In this document: in pieces, positions 33,673 to 42,110 of the stretch
Numbering within the stretch: position 1 is the first letter of the stretch
Layout: each line of letters opens with the position of its first letter
NCBI GenBank assembly: GCA_050949885.1
Contig: JBMNGO010000007.1
Coordinates: 124,001-188,000 of the forward strand
Source: JBMNGO01 sp050949885
Lineage (GTDB): Bacteria; Bacillota; Syntrophomonadia; Syntrophomonadales; Syntrophomonadaceae
DNA: 64,000 nt
Reading direction: 5' to 3'
The notes under the pieces: generated by a model
The model's input: the letters and a program-made list of their open reading frames with translations, nothing else
Told to the model about the DNA's origin: nothing
Databases searched by the model: none
Translations under genes and position numbers: made by a program

Positions 33673-36306
33673 ATGACAGCAATACCCCTGCAAGATGGTA
33701 TTTATTGGGTGGGCGTGCGCGACCCCGAGCTCCGGATTTTTGACGCAGTCATGACCACTGACGTCGGCACCAGCTATAATGCCTACTTGATTAAAGGCAG
33801 CCAAAAAACGGTGCTGATAGAGGTGTGCGAGGACAAGTTTTTTGACCAGTATGTAGCCAATGTCAATAGCGTTGCCAACCTTGCCGATGTCGATTATCTG
33901 ATTATGAATCATACTGAACCGGATCATTCCGAAGCAGTTGCCAAATTGATCGACCTTGTACCTAACTTGACGATCCTGGGCAGTCCAACCGCCCTTAGCT
34001 TTTTGCGGGAAATCACCAATAAACCGTTCCAAGCGCAGGAGGTAAATGACGGCGACCGGCTGGATTTGGGCGGGAGGACGCTGCGCTTTATCAGTGCGCC
34101 ATTCCTGCACTGGCCGGACACCATTATTACTTATCTGGAAGAGGATCAAATCCTTTTCACCTGCGATGTATTCGGCTCACATTACCCGGATGAACGCCTT
34201 TTCAATGATTTGATGGAAAGCAATTTTCTCACCCCTTATAAGGAATATTTTGACGCTATTATGGGGCCATTCAAACCTTACGTTTTAGAAGCCCTGGACA
34301 AGATCCAAGACCTTCCTCTGGCTATGGTAGCCCCCGGGCACGGTCCGGTTTTGCGTCAGGACATCGATCGCTATATCGATCTGTACCGGCAGTGGTCCAC
34401 ACGAGAGCCTATTCCCAAGAGCGATAAGCCCAAGATTGTTTTGGCCTATCTCAGTGTCTACGGTTTTACCGAAAAGCTGGCCAACAGCATCGTTGATGGT
34501 ATAACCAGCATCGGAGATTTTGATATCAGGCGATACCGCTTGATAGAAGATAAACTTGATGATCCGGAGCTTTTGGAGCGGGTGGCGGAGGATCTTTTAG
34601 ATGCCAGTGGGTTTTTAATCGGATCGAATACCGTTAATGGCGATGCTCTGCCCCAGGTCTGGAAGCTGCTCAGCCGTTTGTCTCCTATATCTCATGGGGA
34701 TAAAGTGGCCATGGCCTTCGGTTCCTATGGTTGGAGCGGGGAAGCGGTGCCCAGCATCGAAAACCGTCTGCAGGCCTTGCGCATGCAGGTTATGCCAGGC
34801 TTGCGGGTAAGGTTCAAACCAGGTGACGGCAGCCTGGAGGATGCCTTTATGCTGGGCATGGATTTTGGACGGGCCATTATGGAAAAGAGACAGGATAAAT
34901 CCATGCAGCGCTGGCGCTGTCTGGTATGCGGGCATATTCATGTCGGGGCCAAGCCGCCTGCGGTGTGCCCGGCCTGTGGAGTAGGTTCCGAAAACTTTGT
35001 GCGCGAGTCCAAGGAAGATGAGTTTATCAACGACACCCAGGATAAATTCGTGATTGTTGGCGGGGGTATTGCCGCCCTGTCAGCTGCTCAGGCCATTCGC
35101 AAGCGCAACCGCACAGCAGCCATCCTGATGCTCAGTGAAGAGGAATATAAACCCTATTACCGGCCGGCTTTATCAGACCTGCTAAGTGAGGATCTGCCTG
35201 ATGATCGGTTGTATGTATTTAATTCAGCCTGGTATGAGGAAAACCGAGTGGAACTCAGGACTAAAACCCGGGTGGCCAAGATTGAACCAGACCAGCAGTT
35301 AGTGGTTACAGAACAGGGGGAGAATATCCCTTACACCAAATTAATCATCGCTACCGGATCCCGCAGTAACCTCCCTCCTTTCCAGGGGCTGGAAAACCAC
35401 GGTGTTTATAGCCTGCGCAGCCTGCACGACGCCTTGCTATTGAAGGAAGCCATTAAGTCGGCCAAGCAGGCAGTGGTTATTGGCGGGGGCGTGCTGGGAT
35501 TGGAAGCGGTATGGGAAATGGTTTCCAGCGGAGTTGAGGTAGCGGTGGTGGAGTTCAGCCAGCGCATAATGCCCCGGCAGTTGGACGAACCGTCCTCCCT
35601 GCGTTTGCAGCAGTTGATGGAAGCTAAGGGAGTGAAGCTGTACCTGGGCCTGGGGGTCGAGGAAATCGTGGGCGACGGCCGGGTGCAGGGCGTGCGTCTC
35701 AATGACGGGCAGCTGTTGGAAGCGGATCTAGTGCTATTATCGACCGGCGTAAGGCCCAATGTGGAGTTGGCCCGGGAGGCTGGCATTGAAGTGGCTCAAG
35801 GGGTGGTGGTGGACAGCCGCATGCGCACCAATCTTTCCAATATCTATGCCGCTGGGGACTGTGCCCAGTTTGGGGACCGGCTGGTGGGACTTTGGCCGGT
35901 TTCTTTGGAGATGGGGAGGATAGCCGGAGCTGCGGCTGCTGGTGATTGGCTGGAATATAAGGCCCCTCTGCTGTCAACTATGCTGGCTGCTTTTGATATG
36001 GAGATATTCTCCATCGGAGACGTCAATCTGCCCTCCGACCAATGCCGGATAGTGGAAGTCAAAGATCCGGTGGAGGACTTCTTCAAGCGCAGCTATTTTA
36101 AAGATGGGGTTTTAGTGGGAGAAATCATCATTGCCCCCCGGGTGGACACTACTCCATCAGTACAGAATTGGGGCCGGGACAGCAGCGGGAAGAAACGCGG
36201 CAATCGCTGGAAATGCCGGGTCTGCGGCTATATACATGAGGGGCCCGAACCTCCCGATTTTTGCCCGGTATGCGGCGCTTCCAAAGACATGTTTGATCCA
36301 GCGTGA
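33673..36306 (+). CDS. Flavodiiron protein fused to rubredoxin, NADH:rubredoxin oxidoreductase and a second rubredoxin
   Basis: This enzyme should reduce O2 (or NO) to water using NADH through on-board rubredoxins. In 877 residues the order is as follows. A metallo-beta-lactamase-like diiron domain (about 1-245) has HTEPDH, CDVFGSH and APGHGPVL ligand motifs. A flavodoxin domain (about 255-400) has AYLSVYGFTEKLANSIVDGI. Rubredoxin 1 (about 410-445) has CLVCGH ... CPACGV. An FAD/NAD reductase (about 460-820) has VIVGGGIAALSAAQAI, VVIGGGVLGLEAVWEM and IYAAGDCAQFG. C-terminal rubredoxin 2 has CRVCGY ... CPVCGA. Start 33673 is set by AAAGGAG 7 bases before. It is monocistronic and ends at a long palindrome. 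Confidence 0.93.
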   Translation: MTAIPLQDGIYWVGVRDPELRIFDAVMTTDVGTSYNAYLIKGSQKTVLIEVCEDKFFDQYVANVNSVANLADVDYLIMNHTEPDHSEAVAKLIDLVPNLTILGSPTALSFLREITNKPFQAQEVNDGDRLDLGGRTLRFISAPFLHWPDTIITYLEEDQILFTCDVFGSHYPDERLFNDLMESNFLTPYKEYFDAIMGPFKPYVLEALDKIQDLPLAMVAPGHGPVLRQDIDRYIDLYRQWSTREPIPKSDKPKIVLAYLSVYGFTEKLANSIVDGITSIGDFDIRRYRLIEDKLDDPELLERVAEDLLDASGFLIGSNTVNGDALPQVWKLLSRLSPISHGDKVAMAFGSYGWSGEAVPSIENRLQALRMQVMPGLRVRFKPGDGSLEDAFMLGMDFGRAIMEKRQDKSMQRWRCLVCGHIHVGAKPPAVCPACGVGSENFVRESKEDEFINDTQDKFVIVGGGIAALSAAQAIRKRNRTAAILMLSEEEYKPYYRPALSDLLSEDLPDDRLYVFNSAWYEENRVELRTKTRVAKIEPDQQLVVTEQGENIPYTKLIIATGSRSNLPPFQGLENHGVYSLRSLHDALLLKEAIKSAKQAVVIGGGVLGLEAVWEMVSSGVEVAVVEFSQRIMPRQLDEPSSLRLQQLMEAKGVKLYLGLGVEEIVGDGRVQGVRLNDGQLLEADLVLLSTGVRPNVELAREAGIEVAQGVVVDSRMRTNLSNIYAAGDCAQFGDRLVGLWPVSLEMGRIAGAAAAGDWLEYKAPLLSTMLAAFDMEIFSIGDVNLPSDQCRIVEVKDPVEDFFKRSYFKDGVLVGEIIIAPRVDTTPSVQNWGRDSSGKKRGNRWKCRVCGYIHEGPEPPDFCPVCGASKDMFDPA

Positions 36307-36312
36307 CTAGGG

Positions 36313-36376
36313 GACGGTTCTGTTGGCACCAAGGGGGGCGCAAACATGCGCCCCCCTTGGTGCCAACAGAACCGTC
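36313..36376. terminator. Perfect 30-bp palindromic hairpin, repeat-derived
   Basis: The left arm 36313-36342 is the exact reverse complement of the right arm 36347-36376, with loop AACA. It starts with the GGGGACGGTTCT word also seen at 58357. No T run follows, so it may be a repeat element acting as an mRNA 3' end between two convergent genes. Confidence 0.8.
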
Positions 36377-36453
36377 AGACTGTTATAAAGCTATAACCAA
36401 CCATTCAGGCCCAGGTAATAAACAGATGCCAATTGCCCATTGGTCAAGGTTAG

Positions 36454-36627
36454 TTATTTGGAAATAAAAGTGGCACAGTCTGTATCTTGGGTATTCCTGG
36501 CATCGGGTGGTTGAATTTCAATTTGCGCTGCCATACAATGGTCACCCTCGCCGTAATAATAGCAACTGCTGACACAGCATTTGACTCCCTGCAAACTCCG
36601 TTTTTCTTTTGGCACTCTTCCGTGCAT
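36454..36627 (-). CDS. DUF1540 cysteine-rich small protein
   Basis: A 57-residue protein starts MHGRVPKEKRSLQGVKCCVS and has the DUF1540 pattern: V-K-C-C-x3-C-x8-C-M-A-A-x-I-E-I near the middle and a closing T-D-C-A-T-F. The four spaced cysteines suggest metal binding. AAGGAGG lies 7-8 bases before the ATG. Such proteins are common in spore-forming Firmicutes and their function is unknown. It is convergent with the flavodiiron gene. Confidence 0.85.
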   Translation of the reverse strand: MHGRVPKEKRSLQGVKCCVSSCYYYGEGDHCMAAQIEIQPPDARNTQDTDCATFISK

Positions 36628-36845
36628 ATATTATTACCTCCTTATTTTAGATTCATTTTTATTATTTCATTATGAACATTTAATTATGTTCAGAGAATTT
36701 TGACTAGCAAAAGCAGCTATTTGCAAGGCGGACCCCAAAATGCGCTTGGCGGGAAGAGGTAAAATCAGGCAATTAATTGCTGTATTCACAGATACTAATA
36801 AAAAAAATAAAATATAGTATTAAAATAAATTTTCAGGAGTCAGTT

Positions 36846-37013
36846 TTGGCCAGGCAGCTTGAAAAATCGTTAATCAATATAATAGACAGGATAGAGACAG
36901 TGAAACAGAAAATTGTCCAAACAGAAGATGAGCTGGAGAGGAAACAATTACTACAGCAACTGGACAAATTACAAATGCTGAGATCATATTACATTAAACT
37001 GGTGGACCAATAA
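36846..37013 (+). CDS. Short helical protein, unknown function
   Basis: The 55-residue protein begins at TTG 36846, supported by CAGGAG about 8 bases upstream (initial words LARQLEKSLINIIDRIETVK). It is a predicted two-helix coiled coil with many Glu, Gln, Lys and Leu, ending RSYYIKLVDQ. An upstream ATG at 36777 would add a Lys/Ile-rich leader without a ribosome binding site. I do not recognise the family. Confidence 0.5.
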   Translation: MARQLEKSLINIIDRIETVKQKIVQTEDELERKQLLQQLDKLQMLRSYYIKLVDQ

Positions 37014-37056
37014 GGGATGTGCCGTTTAGAAGAACCTCTCATCTGGGGCTAACTTT

Positions 37057-37293
37057 TTATGAGGGAATAGGTACAATGATCAGTTCTTGCCACAACAGAT
37101 CGATGGGGGGAATGATCATTGGGTAAATTCGTCTTATAAACCAATCCTGCCTGGTATAATCAGCAGCTGAGTCTAATTTTTCAACACGTATATTATCTCC
37201 TTGGGCAGTCAATAATTTAATAAACTGGCAGTTTGGCAATCCGGCAGTAGTTGCCGTGAGCTGAACCCCATCTGCTGTACAAAGGAGATTGAT
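37057..37293 (-). pseudogene. Possible remnant open frame
   Basis: The minus strand is open from 37293 to a stop at 37057. It reads like protein (DGVQLTATTAGLPNCQFIKL, then DYTRQDWFIRRIYPMIIPP), but there is no start codon with a ribosome binding site and the frame is closed upstream. The only candidate start, TTG 37239, lacks a ribosome binding site. It is probably the 3' part of a lost gene. Confidence 0.3.
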
Positions 37294-37296
37294 AAT

Positions 37297-37896
37297 TTGT
37301 TAATGGCTGTGTTGGAACTGGCGGCAATTATCCTGGTAGTGACCCTGGGCGGCTATTATATTATTAAATACAAGAAAGAATTCCAGTACTTCCGTTTCTT
37401 GAACCTGCATATCGTCAATAGCAGTGAAGAAATGCATAAAACCATGGCAGTAGGCCTTTATCACAGGTTTAAGCAGGAACCTGACGAAGCCGGTCCCATA
37501 GAAACTTCATATAGATTCGAAAAATTTGTAGCCAAAGTTATGGTTAATTATTATGGAGGTACAACAACTGTAACTAATAACTCAGACGATTATGGGATCC
37601 ACATCATCCATGACCGTGAAGATGGTCAATATTTAGGCCAGGTAATGTGTTATGATCCTGATAAGCTGGTACCCTATGACCCCATTGCACTGATACATTC
37701 CCAAATGGTCAAAAGGGGGGCAAAGGGCGGATTCGTAGTTACTACCAGTGATTTCTCTCCCCAGGCCAAAAAATATTCCCAGGATCTGAATATTGAAATA
37801 ATAAATGGCCGGAAACTTACCGAATATTGGATTAAAGGGCTGGAAGCAGCGTTAAATTCCGAAAGGGACGAAGAACTAGAGCCGGGACTAATATAA
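37297..37896 (+). CDS. Membrane-anchored Mrr-like restriction-endonuclease-fold protein
   Basis: The 199-residue protein has one N-terminal span (VLELAAIILVVTLGGYYIIK) and then an Mrr-type nuclease-fold domain: YRFEKFVAKVMVNYYGGTTT, DDYGIHIIHDREDGQYLGQV, MVKRGAKGGFVVTTSDFSPQ, AKKYSQDLNIEIINGRKLTE. The fold normally carries D-x(n)-Q-x-K. Here the Gln is present (GQVMCY) but the Lys position is Met, so cleavage may be lost or altered. TTG 37297 is preferred because AGGAG lies 9 bases upstream; ATG 37303 is the alternative. Membrane-tethered Mrr-like proteins are known in Firmicutes but their role is unclear. Confidence 0.75.
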   Translation: MLMAVLELAAIILVVTLGGYYIIKYKKEFQYFRFLNLHIVNSSEEMHKTMAVGLYHRFKQEPDEAGPIETSYRFEKFVAKVMVNYYGGTTTVTNNSDDYGIHIIHDREDGQYLGQVMCYDPDKLVPYDPIALIHSQMVKRGAKGGFVVTTSDFSPQAKKYSQDLNIEIINGRKLTEYWIKGLEAALNSERDEELEPGLI

Positions 37897-38026
37897 ACCA
37901 TAACTCAATTTTCATGTTTTTTTTGACATTTATGCTTGTTTAAATTACAATTGTAATGCCTTGTTCTTGAAGATATCTCCTTTTGGGGAATTCAGTCAAG
38001 AGTATTACCTGAAGGGAGATGATCGT

Positions 38027-38338
38027 GTGGCGGAAGACAAATACCTAGTATGCAAAGAATGTGGTAATGAATTCTTATTCTCAGCATCTGAACAAGATTT
38101 TTACGCAGAAAAGGGCTTTGAAAATTTACCCGGCAGATGCCCTGATTGCAGAAGGGCACGGAAGCAGCAAAGAAATAACTTTGGCGGCGGAAGACGTTAC
38201 AATGAAGATCGTCCGATGTTTAAGACGATTTGTGCTGCTTGTGGTCAAGAGACCAGCGTACCATTTGAGCCCAGTGGTGGTAGGCCGGTATATTGCCGGG
38301 ATTGTTACCAGGCAAACCGCAGCCGTAGCTACAGATAA
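38027..38338 (+). CDS. Zinc-ribbon protein (zinc-binding CxxC type)
   Basis: The 103-residue protein has two zinc-ribbon units. The first is KYLVCKECGNEFLFSASEQD ... GRCPDCRRARK; the second is TICAACGQETSVPFEPSG ... VYCRDCYQ. A basic Gly/Arg-rich linker lies between. GTG 38027 has AAGGGAGATG just upstream; the open frame begins earlier at 37961 without such a site. These proteins are widespread in anaerobic Firmicutes and Chloroflexi and are usually annotated only as zinc-ribbon domain proteins. A terminator follows 13 bases downstream. Confidence 0.8.
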   Translation: MAEDKYLVCKECGNEFLFSASEQDFYAEKGFENLPGRCPDCRRARKQQRNNFGGGRRYNEDRPMFKTICAACGQETSVPFEPSGGRPVYCRDCYQANRSRSYR

Positions 38339-38350
38339 TTCTTAATACTC

Positions 38351-38384
38351 AAGAGGGTTAGTAACAAAACTATCCCTCTTTTTT
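38351..38384 (+). terminator. Rho-independent terminator
   Basis: The stem AAGAGGG (38351-38357) / CCCTCTT (38374-38380), with an inner AGT/ACT pairing, is followed by TTTTTT. Confidence 0.85.
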
Positions 38385-38439
38385 ATTTGCCCGCATGGCA
38401 CCGAATCCTGGTTTATTCTCGTTCTTGGTTGCATGGCCA

Positions 38440-38564
38440 TTATTCGGTAGTTGTCGCCACACGTCTAAAACAGCCCGGATTCACCACTTCAGGGGACCAT
38501 TCCCGGTTTTCCAGCCTTTCGAACAGCCGGCCAACTCCTGGTATTGTTTAAGTTTTTCGTAATA
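38440..38564 (-). pseudogene. Short remnant with one frameshift
   Basis: The minus-strand frame reads YEKLKQYQELAG. A neighbouring frame then continues LFERLENREWSPEVVNPGCF and RRVATTTE to a stop at 38440. There is no start signal. It looks like the 3' tail of an unrecognised gene. Confidence 0.3.
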
Positions 38565-38725
38565 TTAGGTTATAATAGTAATAGGCTTACGGCCCAAGGA
38601 TTAAAAATCAAAATACTGTGCGGTATGGTCCCCAGCAAACCTAGCGAGTAGTTAATGTCCATTTGCCAGCGGGTGGTAAATGGATAATGTTGCGCAAAAA
38701 AGTGCTCGTTAGGAGGATGTAAGCT

Positions 38726-40564
38726 ATGGACTATAGGTACCCTATTCGTGATCTGCAGTTTATATTGAAAGAATGGCTGCCAACTGAAGATATACTGAAT
38801 CTTCAGCGTTTCAGGGACTATTATAGTATGGATGATATTGACCCCATAATAAGAGAGGCTTACCGAATAGCCCGGGAAATGGTAAGCCCCCTGCAGGCAA
38901 AAGGGGATCAAAACCCGGTCAAGCTGGAGAACCATACGGTTATATCTTCACCCGGCTATAAAGAGGTTTACAAATACCTGCAGGAAAATGGTTGGGGATC
39001 AAGCAGCGAATGTATCGGTATAACAGGAGGAATGCCTTTAATACTGTTCAAAGCAGTTTTTGAACTTATTACTGGTGCCTGTCCGGCCATTGCCTCGAAT
39101 ATCAAATTAACTTCGGGGGCAGCCAATCTGATAATCAGATTTGGCAGCCCAGCAGATCAAAAAAGATTTCTTCCCAAAATGCTCAAGGGTGACTGGCAGG
39201 GAACCATGAATCTGACTGAGCCAGAGGCAGGTTCCGATGTGGGTGATATACGCACCCAGGCCATTCCTACCGCTGATCCCAGGGTTTACAAGATTAAGGG
39301 AACCAAAATGTTTATTACCGGCGGAGATGGAACCATATGTGAAAACACCATTCACATGGTGCTGGCCCGGCCTGCAGGCGGAGCGCCGGGGACAGCTGGA
39401 CTGGGTCTGTATATTGTTCCTAAAATTTGGGTAAATGAAGATGGCAGTCTGGGATGCCCTAATGATGTTACAACAATTGCTGTTGAGCACAAAATGGGAC
39501 TGAACGGATCTGCCACCTGTATGATAAATTACGGGGAAAACGACCAATGCTATGGCCTTAGGCTGGGGCCGCCGCCTGACCAAAATGGCAGATCAAAAGG
39601 TATCGCCATGATGTTTCACATGATGAATGAATCCCGTATAGGAACCGGGCATAATGCCAATTGTCAGGCCTCAGCAGCTTATGCGTATGCTTCCCAGTAT
39701 GCTGCCCAACGGATACAAGGAAGGATAGACAATAATCCCAGGAGTGAAAGAGTACCCATAATAAAACATGCTGATGTAAGAAGAATGCTGCTGGATATGA
39801 AAGCCCATACTGAAGGTATCCGAGCTTTGATATTCAAAGGTTTTTATTACCTGGACCTGGCGCAGAATTCTGCCGATCCTCAAAAAGCCAGGGAATGCAG
39901 TGACCAGGCAGCCATAATTACTCCATTGGCCAAATGTTATGGCAGTGAAATGTGTACTCCCTTGATTTCTGAGGCCATGCAGGTATTGGGAGGAGTGGGT
40001 TACACCAGGGAGTATCCGATAGAACAATATTTGAGAGATTCAAAAATACTAACTATCTGGGAAGGTACCTCATTTATTCATGGCAATGATCTGGTGGGAC
40101 GGAAAATGAGGATGGGCGGAGGCGAGCCTTTTAAATTTTGGATGAACAACATCCGGGAATTTGCTGAGAAAAACTGGGATATCGGCAGTTTAGGAAATGA
40201 AATGCGGCTTTTGAAAACGGGTTGTGATTGTATGCAAAGGGTAAAAGAGACATATGATGACTGGTTCGACAGCCAGGCCCACCATAGAGAATTAATTTCC
40301 CTGTATGCCATCAGAGTACTATTCTTGTTTGCCCAAGTTCAAACAGCCCAGTGCTTGTTGGAACAAGCGCTGGTAGCCGGCAAAAAAATTGAGATACTTC
40401 CTGGGGATCATTTTGAAGTACCATTTTATCGAGGAAAAATAGCGGCTACCAGATACTATTTAAACAACATCCTGCCCATGGCCTTTAAGCTGACTGATAT
40501 AATCACCAATGCGGATTCCAGTGTCCTCCAGTGCCCTGAGGAAGCGCTCATAATTGATCATTAA
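38726..40564 (+). CDS. Acyl-CoA dehydrogenase, large (612-residue) type
   Basis: This FAD enzyme oxidises acyl-CoA to enoyl-CoA. The N-terminal helical domain is followed by the FAD-binding strand domain (GTMNLTEPEAGSDVGDIRTQ, KIKGTKMFITGGDG). The C-terminal helical domain has YASQYAAQRIQGR, ALIFKGFYYL and QVLGGVGYTREYPIEQYLRD, and the catalytic glutamate lies in LTIWEGTSFIHGNDL. A further 120-residue C-terminal extension is typical of the long ACAD subfamily common in fatty-acid degraders. AGGAGG lies about 9 bases before the ATG. It is monocistronic, ending at a terminator. The chain length is not predictable. Confidence 0.93.
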   Translation: MDYRYPIRDLQFILKEWLPTEDILNLQRFRDYYSMDDIDPIIREAYRIAREMVSPLQAKGDQNPVKLENHTVISSPGYKEVYKYLQENGWGSSSECIGITGGMPLILFKAVFELITGACPAIASNIKLTSGAANLIIRFGSPADQKRFLPKMLKGDWQGTMNLTEPEAGSDVGDIRTQAIPTADPRVYKIKGTKMFITGGDGTICENTIHMVLARPAGGAPGTAGLGLYIVPKIWVNEDGSLGCPNDVTTIAVEHKMGLNGSATCMINYGENDQCYGLRLGPPPDQNGRSKGIAMMFHMMNESRIGTGHNANCQASAAYAYASQYAAQRIQGRIDNNPRSERVPIIKHADVRRMLLDMKAHTEGIRALIFKGFYYLDLAQNSADPQKARECSDQAAIITPLAKCYGSEMCTPLISEAMQVLGGVGYTREYPIEQYLRDSKILTIWEGTSFIHGNDLVGRKMRMGGGEPFKFWMNNIREFAEKNWDIGSLGNEMRLLKTGCDCMQRVKETYDDWFDSQAHHRELISLYAIRVLFLFAQVQTAQCLLEQALVAGKKIEILPGDHFEVPFYRGKIAATRYYLNNILPMAFKLTDIITNADSSVLQCPEEALIIDH

Positions 40565-40588
40565 GAAAATATTATGATTTCCCTACCA

Positions 40589-40610
40589 GGGGCCAGGTAT
40601 TGGCCCCTTT
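40589..40610 (+). terminator. Rho-independent terminator after the acyl-CoA dehydrogenase gene
   Basis: The stem GGGGCCA (40589-40595) / TGGCCCC (40601-40607) encloses loop GGTAT, then TTTAT. Confidence 0.75.
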
Positions 40611-40825
40611 ATCATACTGCTTTGGGACGCAGGCGATGTGTATCAAGAGTATCTAATTATGAAAAAAGGAATTATGAATCTGTGCCGGGAGCCTGATTGT
40701 TCCCAGATGGCTGAAGGATCACTGTGGTTTAAATAGAGGTATTATATATATGCATCCTTGCGTATCTGTTCATTAACCAATATCATATAGAGATAAGGGT
40801 ATTCCAGGTGAAAGGGGTTTTGGGG

Positions 40826-41581
40826 ATGGAAGAAATAAAGTCACTGCAAAAAGCCATTTCTATTTTGGAAGAATTGTATAATGAAAAAAGGTCTTTATCT
40901 TTATCTGATCTACATCGCAATTTAGGTTATTCCAAAACAACCCTGGTTAGACTGCTCGGTACCCTGGAAAAGGCCGGATTTGTGGAAAGAAACCTCGATA
41001 GCCTCAAATACTCCTTAGGCCTCCGGTTACTTATTCTCAGTTCGGATGTGTACAAGAATATTACCAACCACAAGTGCCTCAGACCCGTTTTAGAAAGAAT
41101 TAGGGATAAAAGCGGAGAAACCGTTTTTGTAAACTTACTGGCCAACGGCCAACGGGTCTGTGTGGAATGCGTAGAATCAAAGAAAAGCGTTCGTATTGTG
41201 CCATACATAGGACAAGCGGCAGATTTATATTACGGAGCATCAGCAAAAGTTATCCTGGCCCATTTTTCCGATGAAGAAATAGAAGACTACTTAAATAACA
41301 TTGAACTGAAAAAAATGGGTCCCAATTCCATAACCGACAAGCAAGCATTAATTGAAGAACTAAAAATAATTCGCCAACGAGGTTATGCCACTAGTATAGC
41401 CGAACTGGTAAGGGATTATCTTTCAGTAAGCGTCCCTTTGCTTGATCCTCACAATCGGCCATTTGGCTCCTTATCCATTGTTGCCGTGGCCGCCCAAACC
41501 GAGGAAACCATACAAGAATTTGTCAGACTCATCAAGTGGGGAAGTGAACAATTATCCTTTTTAATTCGGCCCTTAAAATAA
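40826..41581 (+). CDS. IclR-family transcriptional regulator (copy 1)
   Basis: The 251-residue protein has an N-terminal winged helix-turn-helix (KSLQKAISILEELYNEKRSL, LSDLHRNLGYSKTTLVRLLG). The IclR effector domain follows: FVNLLANGQRVCVECVESKK, YYGASAKVILAHFSDEEIED, RGYATSIAELVRDYLSVSVP, SIVAVAAQTEET. It shares roughly two-thirds of its residues with copy 2 at 42111 by eye. ATG 40826 aligns with the copy 2 start and has AAAGGGG 8 bases before. Its ligand is probably an organic acid or acyl compound from the nearby catabolic operon (inferred). Confidence 0.92.
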   Translation: MEEIKSLQKAISILEELYNEKRSLSLSDLHRNLGYSKTTLVRLLGTLEKAGFVERNLDSLKYSLGLRLLILSSDVYKNITNHKCLRPVLERIRDKSGETVFVNLLANGQRVCVECVESKKSVRIVPYIGQAADLYYGASAKVILAHFSDEEIEDYLNNIELKKMGPNSITDKQALIEELKIIRQRGYATSIAELVRDYLSVSVPLLDPHNRPFGSLSIVAVAAQTEETIQEFVRLIKWGSEQLSFLIRPLK

Positions 41582-41703
41582 ATGACAAGTTTTTCATAAT
41601 GGGCCAGCCCAGCTTCGGACTAAGATGTAAAAAGTATGAGATTAAAAACCTGTTAATGAGAATAATAAACTAGAGCTTTTTATCCTATAAAGGAGGTGAA
41701 AAA

Positions 41704-41898
41704 ATGATTACCAAGGATATGCTTATTAAAGATGTTGTTGAAGCTCATCCCGAAACCTTGTACGTTTTTGGCCAGTTTAACATGGGTTGCCTGGGTTGCA
41801 GCGGCGCCATGTGGGAAACCGTGGAACAGGGGGCACTAGCTCATGGAATAGATGTAGAAGCCATGGTGAAAGCACTGAACGAAGCTATTAAAAAGTAA
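41704..41898 (+). CDS. DUF1858 domain protein
   Basis: The 64-residue protein is a single DUF1858 domain: MITKDMLIKDVVEAHPETLY, the cysteine pair NMGCLGCSGAMWETVEQGA, and a C-terminal helix. The domain is found alone or fused to hybrid-cluster and redox proteins in anaerobes. Its function is unknown; the C-x2-C suggests thiol or metal chemistry. AAAGGAGG lies 6-8 bases before the ATG, with a strong terminator after it. It lies between the two IclR genes. Confidence 0.88.
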   Translation: MITKDMLIKDVVEAHPETLYVFGQFNMGCLGCSGAMWETVEQGALAHGIDVEAMVKALNEAIKK

Positions 41899-41946
41899 AG
41901 GAGCCATTATCCATATAGACATTGACATTACTAAACCTTGCAAAAG

Positions 41947-41995
41947 AACCCGAAAGATTCGTCCTTGAGAACTGCAGACATCTTTCGGGTTTTTC
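41947..41995 (+). terminator. Rho-independent terminator
   Basis: The 12-bp stem AACCCGAAAGAT (41947-41958) / ATCTTTCGGGTT (41980-41991) is followed by TTTTCTTC. Confidence 0.9.
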
Positions 41996-42078
41996 TTCAT
42001 CTTGGTGCAAAAAAAAATTTTTCAGCTAAGACCTATCTTGCGAATTTTTTTGAGACTCATTAAAATTAAGTGAAACAC

Positions 42079-42097
42079 TAAAACGCCATTCGGAACA
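42079..42097 (+). promoter_or_regulatory. Putative IclR-type operator before IclR copy 2
   Basis: TAAAACGCCATTCGGAACA matches the GTTACGCAATGCGGAACA word of 49124 at 13 of 18 positions and lies 14 bases before the ATG of the second IclR gene, a usual place for autorepression. Confidence 0.5.
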
Positions 42098-42110
42098 AAA
42101 GAGGTAAAAA

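Noticed and set aside
33129..33743. 204-residue frame bridging the exporter permease and flavodiiron genes
   Set aside because: It overlaps two firmly identified genes in another frame and has no domain or start signal.
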